Of a DNA stretch of 64,000 nt, positions 42,012 through 50,633 are shown in pieces. Position 1 is the stretch's first letter. Every line of letters starts with the position of its first letter. The notes below the pieces were generated by a model. The model saw nothing but the letters and a program-made list of their open reading frames with translations, ran no database searches and was not told the origin of the DNA. This DNA is from Acidobacterium sp. (GTDB lineage Bacteria > Acidobacteriota > Terriglobia > Terriglobales > Acidobacteriaceae). The position numbers and the translations under genes are program-made. The stretch spans positions 114,535 to 178,534 of the forward strand of contig PMUI01000086.1 in NCBI GenBank assembly GCA_003166955.1, given 5' to 3'.

Positions 42012-43772
42012 CTACGCGGGCTTCTTCGGCGCGTGTGTTACCGGATGACTCGCGGTCGTCGTCTTCGCTGCGGGTTTCCCCGCTGTCTTTGCAGCTGCGT
42101 GCCGCTTCTTGCCGTACCGCAGTCCTGAGATGTGCGCCGGCTCTGACACATACAGCTCATGCCCCGGCATGATCGCGTTCGCGTGCAGATTGTTCCACCG
42201 CCGCAGCTGGGGCACTGTCACCCCGAATCGATCCGCAATCGTGACCAGCGTATCGCCGCGCGACGGCCGGTACAGCGTGCTGCGCAGCACCCCATCGTTC
42301 ACCGGCGCCTGCGGAATAATCAGCGACTCGACCCCGTCCAGATCCGACCCCACCGTCAGCTGATTCACAAACGCCAACTCCGACACCGGCACATGCCACG
42401 TCCTGGCAAGGCTTGCCAGCGTGTCCCCTTCCTCCACGGTGTGAAACCGCCAGAAGCGCCGCTTGTCGACTGGAATTTCCGCGATATCCTTCTGAAACAC
42501 GTCCGCGGTGCCGGCCGGCAAATGCAGATCGAATTCCTCGTCCGGTGGCGTGCTCATGCGGAGCAAGCTGGGGTTCAGCCCTTCGATCTCCTGCACAGGC
42601 ACGCCCGTAATGTCGGACACGAGGCGCAGATCCACGGCGTAGTCCGTCTTCACTGTGTCAATCACCAGCGGCGGATCGGGCGTGATGTCTTCGAGTCCAT
42701 ACTGCTTCGGATTCTTCGCCATCAGCGTCACGGCCAGGAACACCGGCACGTAGTTCTTGGTTTCCTGCGGCAGGTTGTTTCGCCTGTACAGCTCCCAAAA
42801 ATCCGCATACCCGGTTCGCTGCACGGCCTTCTGAATATTCCCCGGACCCCAGTCATATGCGGCCATCGCCAGGTACCAGTCGCCGAGCTGGTCGTACATC
42901 TTCTTGATCTCGTGCGCGTAGGCGTGCGTCGCCTTCACTGGATCGAACCGCTCGTCGTACCAGGCCGTGTGGCCGAGGCCATAGGTTCCGTAGGGCATGA
43001 ACTGCCACATGCCGCCCGCGCCCGACTTTGCATTCACGGCCTGTGGCCGGAAGCCCGATTCAGCGAATGCCTGATAGATCAGGTCCTGCGGCACGCCCTC
43101 TTCGCGCAGCACGCGCTGGATCATGTTCTTGTACCGCCCCATGCGTTCGAGCGACGCGACGATCGTCCCGTGGCCCTTCGGACTGTTCTCGAAGAAGTCC
43201 ACATACGCAGCGACGTAATCGTTCATCACCAGTGGCAGGTCCGACACCGTCGTCTTCAGTTCGGCCTCGGCCGTGGCCGCCACCGTGGGATTCGCAGGCG
43301 TCGTAATATTTCCGGCGGCCTCGACCGGAGTGGGCTCCGCCTGCTGTGCCGGAGTCGCGTTCTGTTGGAGCGTATCCAACTCCAGCGTGTTCACTGCGTC
43401 CACAATGTGGTCGAACTCCTCCGACAGAGCATCGTCGCTTTTCAGATCACATTTGCACTTGAGCAGAAGGTCGACAGCGTAGTCGAAGTTCGCGCGCGCG
43501 GACGCGACGTGCCCCTGCTGATAATCGTTGAGGCCGGCGTGATACGCCTTCTCCACCGAATCGATCAGCTGCCGATCCCGCGGCGATGGCTCGGACGGCG
43601 CGGGCGTGATCTGCGCTGGCGGAGTCGGCGGAGCCTGGGATGCCGGAGTGGTTGCGGGATTCTGCGCAATCGGCGCGGTTTGCGGACGGCCGCCCGTCGG
43701 GCTTCCCGCCAGTCCCGCGAGGGCAGCCAGGCTGGCTGCGAATAGTGCTCGTTCGAACGCGATAAGCATCAA
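42012..43772 (-). CDS. Membrane-bound or secreted lytic transglycosylase with two LysM domains (MltD-like)
   Basis: The 586-residue protein cleaves peptidoglycan by intramolecular attack. A signal segment and Pro-rich linker come first. The SLT catalytic domain has the active-site glutamate in AFAESGFRPQAV, followed by AGGMWQFMPYGTYGLG and MAAYDWGPGNIQ. Two C-terminal LysM repeats bind glycan: one around HTVEEGDTLASLARTWHVP, one around RPSRGDTLVTIADRFGVT. A Lys/Ala-rich tail ends the chain. The layout is that of MltD. Together with the L,D-transpeptidase it is one of two wall-remodelling enzymes in this window. Confidence 0.92.
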   Translation of the reverse strand: MMLIAFERALFAASLAALAGLAGSPTGGRPQTAPIAQNPATTPASQAPPTPPAQITPAPSEPSPRDRQLIDSVEKAYHAGLNDYQQGHVASARANFDYAVDLLLKCKCDLKSDDALSEEFDHIVDAVNTLELDTLQQNATPAQQAEPTPVEAAGNITTPANPTVAATAEAELKTTVSDLPLVMNDYVAAYVDFFENSPKGHGTIVASLERMGRYKNMIQRVLREEGVPQDLIYQAFAESGFRPQAVNAKSGAGGMWQFMPYGTYGLGHTAWYDERFDPVKATHAYAHEIKKMYDQLGDWYLAMAAYDWGPGNIQKAVQRTGYADFWELYRRNNLPQETKNYVPVFLAVTLMAKNPKQYGLEDITPDPPLVIDTVKTDYAVDLRLVSDITGVPVQEIEGLNPSLLRMSTPPDEEFDLHLPAGTADVFQKDIAEIPVDKRRFWRFHTVEEGDTLASLARTWHVPVSELAFVNQLTVGSDLDGVESLIIPQAPVNDGVLRSTLYRPSRGDTLVTIADRFGVTVPQLRRWNNLHANAIMPGHELYVSEPAHISGLRYGKKRHAAAKTAGKPAAKTTTASHPVTHAPKKPA

Positions 43773-43929
43773 GCGCAGCCATTATTGTATGGTGCGGGCC
43801 GCGCTGCTGCCGATGGTAAACTGAGGCTTCCGGCGAACTTCTTTCCCTCGGTGAACCCGCGTCGCAAATGCGGAAACAGCCCTCTCCGAGGCTCCTGATC
43901 ACGGATCACAGTTCCTGATCGCCGCTTTC

Positions 43930-45744
43930 ATGGACAACAAACACATCCGCAACTTCGCGATCATCGCGCACATCGATCACGGCAAATCCACGCTCTCCGA
44001 TCGCCTGCTGGAGCTCACCGGCTCGCTCACCGAGCGCGAGATGCACGCGCAGGTCCTCGACGCCATGGATCTCGAGCGCGAGCGCGGCATCACCATCAAG
44101 GCCCACTCCGTTCGCATGATGTACCCGGCCAAGGACGGCCAAATCTACCAGCTCAACCTCATCGATACGCCCGGCCATGTCGACTTCAGCTACGAAGTCT
44201 CGCGCTCGCTGGCTTCGTGTGAGGGCGCGCTGTTGGTGGTCGATGCTTCGCAGGGAGTCGAAGCGCAGACCCTCGCCAACGCCTACCTCGCCATCAACCA
44301 CGGCCTCGAGATCATCCCAGTCATCAATAAAATCGACCTGCCCAGCGCCGACATTGTGCGCACCCAGGAGATGATCGAGCAGACCGTCGGGCTCGACGCG
44401 ACCGGCGCGATTCCGGTCAGCGCAAAAACCGGCCAGGGCGTTCCCGGGATCCTGGAAGCCATTGTCAATCGCCTGCCTCCCCCGAAGGGCGACGCCGAAG
44501 CCCCGCTCCAAGCCCTTATCTTCGATTCCTGGTTCGACCCCTACCGCGGCGTCATCGTGCTCGCGCGGATCGTCAACGGGCGCATGCGGAAGGGCATGAA
44601 GATCCGCCTCATGTGGAACGACAAGGTCTTCGACGTCGAGTCGATGGGCGTGCTCACGCCGAAGCCCGTCGAGATCGAGGAGCTCTCAGCCGGGGAAGTT
44701 GGATTCTTCGTCGCGACCATCAAGAATGTCTCGGACACACGCGTCGGCGACACCATCACCGAAGACGCGCGCCCCGCCGCGGCCGCGCTGCCCGGCTTTG
44801 AAGAGATCAAGCCGATGGTTTTTGCCGGCATCTATACCATCGACTCGCACGAGCACACGCTGCTGCGCGACGCGCTTGAAAAACTCAAGCTCAACGACTC
44901 CTCTTTCTTCTTCGAGCCGGAAAGTTCCGTCGCTCTCGGCTTCGGCTTCCGCTGCGGCTTTCTCGGCCTGTTGCACATGGAGATCATCCAGGAGCGCCTT
45001 GAACGCGAGTTCAACCTCGACCTCATTACGACGGCTCCCAGTGTTCGCTACAAAATTCACCTCACCGACGGCAAGATCATCGAGGTCGATAACCCCTCGC
45101 GCTGGCCCGATCCCAGCGACATCGAAAAGGTCGAAGAGCCGATGATCACCGCGACGATCCTGACCAACGAAGAATATGTTGGCGGAATCCTGAAGCTCGT
45201 TGAGGAAAAACGCGGCCGCCAGAAGAACTTCGAGTACGTGTCATCGACAAGAGTGATGCTCACTTACGAGTTGCCGCTGAACGAGATCGTGCTCGACTTT
45301 TACGACCGGCTGAAAAGTGTCAGTCGCGGTTACGCTTCGCTCGACTATCACCTTTCGGGAACCTGGGAATCGCCGATGGTGAAGATGGACATCCTTGTTT
45401 CGGGCGAGCCCGTCGACGCGCTGTCGATCATCGTGCATCGCGACTTCGCCTACGACCGCGGCCGCGTGCTGGTTTCGAAGATGCGCGAGCTGATCCCTCG
45501 CCAGCAATTCGAAGTGGCAATCCAGGCCGCCATCGGAGCGAAGGTCATTGCGCGCGAAACCGTGTCGGCGCTGCGCAAAAACGTCATCGCCAAGTGCTAC
45601 GGCGGCGACATCAGCCGCAAACGTAAGCTCCTCGAGAAGCAAAAGGAGGGCAAGAAGCGGATGAAGCGCATCGGCAAAGTGGACATCCCGCAGGAAGCCT
45701 TCTTAGCCGTGTTGAAGGTCGGCGAGGAGAGCAGCGGGCGCTGA
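43930..45744 (+). CDS. lepA: Elongation factor 4
   Basis: The 604-residue GTPase back-translocates or remodels stalled ribosomes. G1 is [12 protein letters not shown]2 lies in [14 protein letters not shown]3 is DTPGHVDF and G4 is NKIDL. The LepA-specific C-terminal domain ends [20 protein letters not shown], the signature that separates it from EF-G. Length is typical. A short GATC-containing repeat with seven-base spacing (43897-43920) sits just upstream of the ATG, and no strong ribosome site is seen. Confidence 0.96.
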   Translation: MDNKHIRNFAIIAHIDHGKSTLSDRLLELTGSLTEREMHAQVLDAMDLERERGITIKAHSVRMMYPAKDGQIYQLNLIDTPGHVDFSYEVSRSLASCEGALLVVDASQGVEAQTLANAYLAINHGLEIIPVINKIDLPSADIVRTQEMIEQTVGLDATGAIPVSAKTGQGVPGILEAIVNRLPPPKGDAEAPLQALIFDSWFDPYRGVIVLARIVNGRMRKGMKIRLMWNDKVFDVESMGVLTPKPVEIEELSAGEVGFFVATIKNVSDTRVGDTITEDARPAAAALPGFEEIKPMVFAGIYTIDSHEHTLLRDALEKLKLNDSSFFFEPESSVALGFGFRCGFLGLLHMEIIQERLEREFNLDLITTAPSVRYKIHLTDGKIIEVDNPSRWPDPSDIEKVEEPMITATILTNEEYVGGILKLVEEKRGRQKNFEYVSSTRVMLTYELPLNEIVLDFYDRLKSVSRGYASLDYHLSGTWESPMVKMDILVSGEPVDALSIIVHRDFAYDRGRVLVSKMRELIPRQQFEVAIQAAIGAKVIARETVSALRKNVIAKCYGGDISRKRKLLEKQKEGKKRMKRIGKVDIPQEAFLAVLKVGEESSGR

Positions 45745-45809
45745 CACATTATCCTGAACGGGTTGCGCCGGCCCCTCACTAACTCAATCTCGCTAACTCA
45801 ATCGCATAG

Positions 45810-47360
45810 TTAGGGGAGATGATTTGCGTAGCAGGCTCCGTTGGTGGCCTGGGCCGGAGGATTGGGCGGCGTCATCCAGGGCGGCGACGTGAAGTTAAAG
45901 AACTCCGTCATGTCCATCTGCGCGGCGTCGCGTTTGGTGAGGGCGGGCAGGTTGAAGCGCGTTTCGATGAGCTTGAGGATCGCGGTGTGATCGGCAACGG
46001 TGTGCGAGACGTAGTTCTTTTTAGTGTAGGGGGATACGACGATCAGCGGCACTCGGTAGCCGGTGTAAGTGAAGTCGCAGGTCGGGCCGGTGCTCGTTGT
46101 GCAGATATCGTTCGGCAGCAGGTCGACGGGTTTGATGCCATCGGGGCTGACGGCTGGCTGGGGCGAGACGTGGTCGTAGAAGCCTCCGTTCTCGTCGTAG
46201 GTGAGGATGAAGACGGAGCTTTTCCAGGAAGAGCTTTGCATGAGGCCATTAATGAGTGTGGAGACCCAGTTCGCGCCCGTTTGGATGTTGGTGGGAGACG
46301 CGTCGGAGTTCGTCGGATGTTCATCGAGGCCGGCGTCCGAGGGCGCCTCGATTTGCGCCACCTGAGGCAGCGTTCCATTTTGCAGATCGGTGAAGTACTG
46401 CGAGATAGGCGCTATGTTCTGCGGATATTGCGAGACGATGGTCTGCGCGAAGGTAAAGTTCTGCACATAACTCAGAGTTATCAGGCACGAAGCGGCATAA
46501 GGCGGCCCTGAGCAACCGCTTCCGGTCGGGTCAACGTAGATCTTCCAGCTAATACCGGCATTCTGGAGAGCCTGGAAGATGGTCGTTGCCTTGAGCAGGG
46601 CCTGGTCCTGGCTGTCGGTATCTTCCGGATAGACATAGCCTTGCGAGGTGGCGGCGATGAGGTACTCGCGGTTCGGGGGGGTGCGACTCATCACCGGATT
46701 AAACCAACGATCCGAGGCAGCGAAGTTAGAGGCCATGAAGTAGTAGTAGTTCAAATCAGTGCCATCGTAGTAGCCCATGGCGCGGAGGCCGTTGGTGTCA
46801 GTAAAGGGCGGCTGCATGGTGCGAGCGTCGTGTCCGGCGGCGTAGACGAAGCCGTTCAGAGTCGCGGCGCTTTGACCGGTGGGGTCGTTGTAGTCCCAGT
46901 CGACGTGGCCTTCGTTCCAGGAAGGGCTGGGATTTTCGGCGCATTGGGTGATGAGGTGGTACGAAGTCACCTGGTTGTTCGGGTCGAAGACGCAGTCGGC
47001 GGGCGGAGGCGAGCCGGGGTCGCATCCAGGAATCGACGGCGCTGGACCTACGAGCGGTGATGCTCCGGAGGCCGGGTTGAACTGCGGCAGGCCGTCGTAG
47101 GACTGGTCGGCGTAGCCGTTCTGCGACCAGTATCCGCGAAGGGCGCCGAAATAGTGATCGAAAGAGCGGTTCTCCTGAGCGAGGAAGATGATGTGGTTGA
47201 TGGAGGAGAGGCTCGCAGTCGATCCGCTGCCGCCGCCGCCTCCTGAGCCTCCTGAGCCGCCAGAGGAACTGGTGCCATTCGATGAACCGCAACCGCAAAG
47301 GGCAAACGCCAGGAGTGCCAAACTGGCGACTCGGCAAGAAGACTTCAGGAGAAACATCAT
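45810..47360 (-). CDS. Secreted phosphoesterase (phospholipase C / acid phosphatase family) lipoprotein
   Basis: The protein has a lipoprotein signal with a lipobox-like LLAFALCGC and a Gly/Ser-rich linker. The phosphoesterase family signature follows: INHIIFLAQENRSFDHYFG, with the conserved ENRSFD, and later FILTYDENGGFYDHVSP with the metal-binding DExGG-x-DH. A final VADHTAILKLIETRFNLP block is also characteristic. It would hydrolyse phospholipids or other phosphoesters in the periplasm or at the surface. I chose the ATG at 47360 because AGGAG lies ten bases upstream; ATG 47357 is in frame one codon later. Longer starts run through non-coding sequence. Confidence 0.88.
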   Translation of the reverse strand: MMFLLKSSCRVASLALLAFALCGCGSSNGTSSSGGSGGSGGGGGSGSTASLSSINHIIFLAQENRSFDHYFGALRGYWSQNGYADQSYDGLPQFNPASGASPLVGPAPSIPGCDPGSPPPADCVFDPNNQVTSYHLITQCAENPSPSWNEGHVDWDYNDPTGQSAATLNGFVYAAGHDARTMQPPFTDTNGLRAMGYYDGTDLNYYYFMASNFAASDRWFNPVMSRTPPNREYLIAATSQGYVYPEDTDSQDQALLKATTIFQALQNAGISWKIYVDPTGSGCSGPPYAASCLITLSYVQNFTFAQTIVSQYPQNIAPISQYFTDLQNGTLPQVAQIEAPSDAGLDEHPTNSDASPTNIQTGANWVSTLINGLMQSSSWKSSVFILTYDENGGFYDHVSPQPAVSPDGIKPVDLLPNDICTTSTGPTCDFTYTGYRVPLIVVSPYTKKNYVSHTVADHTAILKLIETRFNLPALTKRDAAQMDMTEFFNFTSPPWMTPPNPPAQATNGACYANHLP

Positions 47361-47573
47361 CTGCACCCGACTCCTTTGACTGCAACTCGACTCGCGCTTT
47401 AGATGCAGTGGTGTCGGCTGGATGTTGTTCTGTTGATCTGCTGGGTGCGCGAGTTGCTTCGCCCCGCCCCCCCCCTTTTCCATTTTTCCCGTAAGCGTTT
47501 GAGGTGGAAGGAGTTAACTGATTCTGCCTGCTCGTAACCGATTCATGGGACCAGGGTTTAGATCTCAAGTCAC

Positions 47574-47999
47574 TCACTGGTGAGGAGTTAAGGGTGTTTT
47601 GGGCTGCCGGGCGAAGGATTCCGCTGGATACAGGCGGTTTAGGTCTCGCATCATTGCATCGAGGGAGCTTAGGTCGAGGTCTTCGGGTCTCGGCACGGCG
47701 GCGGTTGGCGCTTCGTCGAGGAGTTCTTCGAGGCGCTGGAAGGAGACCTGGAAGATGAGGTGGGCGCGGTTGGGGCTGACCCGGTGCTCGACGACGGCGT
47801 CGAGGGTGTCCAGCAGGCGAAGGATGAGGGTGCGGAGGTCGCTCGCGTTGATTTGGCCGACAAGGGCGCGGGTTTCACGGTTGGTTTGCTCGACGCGGGC
47901 GAGTTTGTCGTGGGCGCGGCAAAAGCGGCGGCCACGGAGGGCAAACTGAGCGCACTGCTGTTCGTTGGCGAGGATCCAGCTGCAAATAGGGGGAATCAT
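47574..47999 (-). CDS. Hypothetical protein with N-terminal Cys/His motif
   Basis: The 141-residue protein starts MIPPICSWILANEQQC and has FALRGRRFCRAHDK. The pattern C-x9-C-x10-C-x2-H is spaced like a small zinc-binding knuckle. The rest is helical (LRTLILRLLDTLDAVVE, FQRLEELLDEA), which suggests a coiled or oligomerising C-terminal part. I recognise this layout as a recurring hypothetical family in acidobacteria, without a known function. It lies directly downstream of a hairpin (48019-48040), with GGAG before the ATG. Confidence 0.6.
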   Translation of the reverse strand: MIPPICSWILANEQQCAQFALRGRRFCRAHDKLARVEQTNRETRALVGQINASDLRTLILRLLDTLDAVVEHRVSPNRAHLIFQVSFQRLEELLDEAPTAAVPRPEDLDLSSLDAMMRDLNRLYPAESFARQPKTPLTPHQ

Positions 48000-48018
48000 G
48001 GGTTGGCTCCAAAGGAAA

Positions 48019-48045
48019 AGGACCGCCGTTGGGCGGTCCTTTTTT
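48019..48045 (+). terminator. Bidirectional intrinsic terminator
   Basis: AGGACCGCC and GGCGGTCCT form a perfect 9-bp stem with loop GTTG, flanked by a run of T on the plus side and by AAAAGG before, so it works on both strands. It sits just upstream of the minus-strand gene at 47574-47999 and would insulate it from transcription coming from the right. Confidence 0.8.
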
Positions 48046-48775
48046 CATTTCTTAATCTATATATTCAGGATACCAAGTTTCGAGAATAAACCTGCCAAAT
48101 TTGTTTGGGTTTGTTGGCTTGTAAGTGGTGGTTTGTCAGGGAGAACACTTTCGTACTGCGCGAGGAAAACTTGACAAGTTTTCCACATTTGGCAGTTATC
48201 AGTGATTAGGATGAGTTGTCCGGCTGAGCCGTGCCAAAATGGCACAAGAAAAGTACTTTCGGATGAACCGAGAATCGATTCATATGGGCTTTCAGGTGGG
48301 GAGGGGAGCAAGCTCCTTGCTGTGGGGTGAACCTGGCCTTCGCAGCGCTGGGGGTGAGGTTGTTTTCCGTACGCTGCGAGTTCGCGCCTGGCGAGGTCGG
48401 GGACTGAACTCTTGTTTTTTCCGCAAGCTGTGAAGCGGTGGCCTGGCGCAGGGCTTTTATCAGCCGGTATCGGTCATTGGTTATGGGAGACAGGAGACCG
48501 GAGGCGAGCTGTGCTGGATCGGGGGGCCTTTTGTTGCTTGCTCAGTACCTTGGTAACGAAGCGCGCGAGTCGCTGCGGCGCAAGCGCCTTCGCGACGGCC
48601 TGCGGCAGCAAGGAAGGCGCTTCGCGCCGTTTTTATGCGGATCACAAAGGTGTGTCCTCAGGTACCCCCGACCGGTCGCCAACTGGGTCTTGCGGGTTCG
48701 ATCGCTGCAGCGTGCCAGAAGGGGCACACGGGCTGGGCGAACCCCGCGTGGGTGGGCCCGGGGGGACGGTCGATC
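48046..48775. other. 730-bp stretch without a supported gene
   Basis: No open frame here looks like protein and I find no tRNA or known RNA. The left half is AT-richer than the rest of the window. It contains hairpins: GTCGC paired with GCGAC around 48569-48596, enclosing an inner GGCG/CGCC stem, and GGCGC-TTC-GCGCC followed by GTTTTT at 48616-48634, which looks like a plus-strand terminator. A short unannotated RNA upstream of that terminator is possible. Confidence 0.4.
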
Positions 48776-49621
48776 TCAAGGCATTTCTCGGATTGCTCGG
48801 GGGATAGTGATATCTGAACCCCTTGATCGAAATATGTGCTCCCTGTGCCATCCGAGGTATTCGTCGCGCGGAGCAAAACGCTTCGGAGTCCGCAAAAGCT
48901 GGGTGTGAAAATCGGCAAGTGCCAACCGAACGAAACGCTGCTCTGACCGAAGGACTTTCGAGGCAACGATAATTTGACGGTCTTCGGAAACGGCAATCAA
49001 CCCCCTGTCGAATGCGCGATCATGAATTGAGCACAAGCACAATCCGTTTTCCGGCTCGCTCCGCGTCGATCCATCAATGGACCACGGCTTGATATGGCTT
49101 GCGACCAAGAGTGAGCGAATGTCCAAGCCGCAAATGCAGCAAGTGGAGTCGTAACTGGCAAGGACAGCCCGCCGGAAGAATGATTGGAACAACCGCAAAG
49201 AAACTAAACCGCGGCGCTCGGATGGGCCAGTCGGTTTTGCGATGATCTCCTCATCTTCCGAGATGACGGCCGCCCGCCTATTTTCGGTACTCGAAACCGG
49301 GGCAGAGCGTGCCATCAGCAAGCGGTTGCTCTCTTCAACCAGAGCCTCCCAGCGGTTGTTAAACTCCTCCCAAACCAGCTTGTCGGCTCGACCAACGTGC
49401 ACCAGACCGGTGATACCTTGCTTCGCAAGCAACGGGTCAAACGCCCCAAAATTTCCGAGTTTTCGTGCAACGGACGCTGGTGTACGGCCAATCAACCCCG
49501 CAAGCCTGATGACTTCCGGATTGTTCGCCTTCGTCTTGGAGAACGGGATCTGACAATACAAATAGAGCGCGAGGACCAGCTCGTCCCTCGACCAAAGATC
49601 GCCATACTTGTCTTCGCGCAT
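48776..49621 (-). CDS. Standalone HNH endonuclease (restriction-like)
   Basis: The 281-residue protein has an N-terminal domain (WSRDELVLALYLYCQIPFSK, then IRLAGLIGRTPASVARKLGNF) found in standalone HNH restriction-type proteins. The C-terminal HNH fold has CCICGLDIRSLLVASHIKPW and NGLCLCSIHDRAFDRGLI, with the cysteines and the catalytic-region histidines visible. There is no methyltransferase gene beside it. It may be a modification-dependent (type IV-like) nuclease, or part of a dispersed system. It lies in an AT-richer, gene-poor stretch, which fits horizontal gain. The ATG at 49621 fits the domain start. Confidence 0.8.
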   Translation of the reverse strand: MREDKYGDLWSRDELVLALYLYCQIPFSKTKANNPEVIRLAGLIGRTPASVARKLGNFGAFDPLLAKQGITGLVHVGRADKLVWEEFNNRWEALVEESNRLLMARSAPVSSTENRRAAVISEDEEIIAKPTGPSERRGLVSLRLFQSFFRRAVLASYDSTCCICGLDIRSLLVASHIKPWSIDGSTRSEPENGLCLCSIHDRAFDRGLIAVSEDRQIIVASKVLRSEQRFVRLALADFHTQLLRTPKRFAPRDEYLGWHREHIFRSRGSDITIPRAIREMP

Positions 49622-49848
49622 CGTTAAGCACCATCCATCGGCCTGTGGGTTCCGGTCGGTCAATCGCCGCCGCTGTTCAGCGGGAGAGCTGGAGCCTTTG
49701 ACCCACGGCATCACGAGTATGCCGCGTTGTTTGCCCCAAGTTGAAACAGTTTGCCTGCTGCGAATTCGAATGGTTACTCTGCGAGCGCATCGCAAGGGTA
49801 AAATCAGCATTTACGAGCCAGTCGAGGAGCAACGGCGGTATTCGACAA

Positions 49849-50046
49849 ATGGGTAGACTAGCGAGACTGACGAGAGAAGAGCTCCTGCGAGGAGAATTGC
49901 TCCGGGCGGAGGCAGCCGACCTTCAACACAAGTTCTGGGATGCAGTGCTGAGACTGGAAGAGCTCATCGGCGTGGAGGTCGATTCGAGCTGCGACTTGGC
50001 GGACTACAGCGTGAAGAACCTTCAAAGCCTTGGTAATCCGCGATAA
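49849..50046 (+). CDS. Small hypothetical protein, doubtful
   Basis: A 65-residue frame reads MGRLARLTREELLRGELLR, then AADLQHKFWDAVLRLEELIG. It is strongly helical and amphipathic and could be a real small protein, but it has no convincing ribosome site at the right distance (GAGGAG lies about 20 bases upstream). It is divergent from the HNH gene. I list it with low confidence. Confidence 0.35.
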   Translation: MGRLARLTREELLRGELLRAEAADLQHKFWDAVLRLEELIGVEVDSSCDLADYSVKNLQSLGNPR

Positions 50047-50194
50047 GGGTTTTGCTCGCGAGGACGTTTCGTACTAAAGGCCGATCCCTGTGAATAGCAT
50101 CTGCCGCGTGACCTATTGATAGACCCGGGCGAAGGCGCATTGTTTTTGCGCCCTGATAGTTGGTTGTGTACCGCTGACGAGGTTCCGCGAAAAG

Positions 50195-50455
50195 ATGCAG
50201 TATAGACGTATGGCGAGCGGTGAAACCCAGCTTCCGAGCCTTCCCGAGAGCCTGATGGCCGCGATCGAGAAGATTGCGCGCGAACAGGATCGCAGTGTCG
50301 GCGAGGTCCTGGCTGAGGCGGTGGATCGCTACGTCCGGGATCAGGAGTGGGAAGCCGTGAAGCGGTACGGGCGGGCGCAGTCGAGCGAACGCGGGCTGGC
50401 TGAGGGCGATGTTCCGGGGCTGATTTCAGAATTCCGCAACGAACTCGGCGGTTAA
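50195..50455 (+). CDS. Ribbon-helix-helix (CopG/antitoxin-like) protein without a toxin partner
   Basis: The 86-residue product has the RHH pattern: LPESLMAAIEKIAREQDRS (helix-turn), then GEVLAEAVDRYVRDQEWE and a tail GLAEGDVPGLISEFRNELGG like those of VapB/RHH antitoxins. ATG 50210 is an alternative start. RHH antitoxins are normally followed at once by a PIN or RelE toxin. Here a GTG overlapping the stop begins MLSVTA and then loses any toxin resemblance. The toxin appears to be lost. Confidence 0.65.
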   Translation: MQYRRMASGETQLPSLPESLMAAIEKIAREQDRSVGEVLAEAVDRYVRDQEWEAVKRYGRAQSSERGLAEGDVPGLISEFRNELGG

Positions 50456-50633
50456 GTGCTCTCGGTCACGGCCTCTTCGGCAGGGCTGACCAGCGGACCA
50501 GGAGTGACACATTCGTTTCTATTTCAAAACCGAGTTCCTCAGTTTGTCATGGCGGCAGTTTGGGGTGGAGCTTTAGCATTCGGGATTCGTTGTTCCCGCG
50601 ATGCTGAATATTCGTGTTTTCCAGGTTGCGACG

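Noticed and set aside
42159..43745. Plus-strand frame opposite the lytic transglycosylase
   Set aside because: Antisense shadow; the minus-strand SLT/LysM protein is clear.
48660..48730. tRNA gene, because of a GGGTTCGATC T-loop-like word
   Set aside because: No matching T stem, anticodon arm or acceptor stem could be folded.
48438..48908. 156-codon plus-strand frame
   Set aside because: Arg/Gly-rich with no recognisable pattern and it overlaps the HNH gene.
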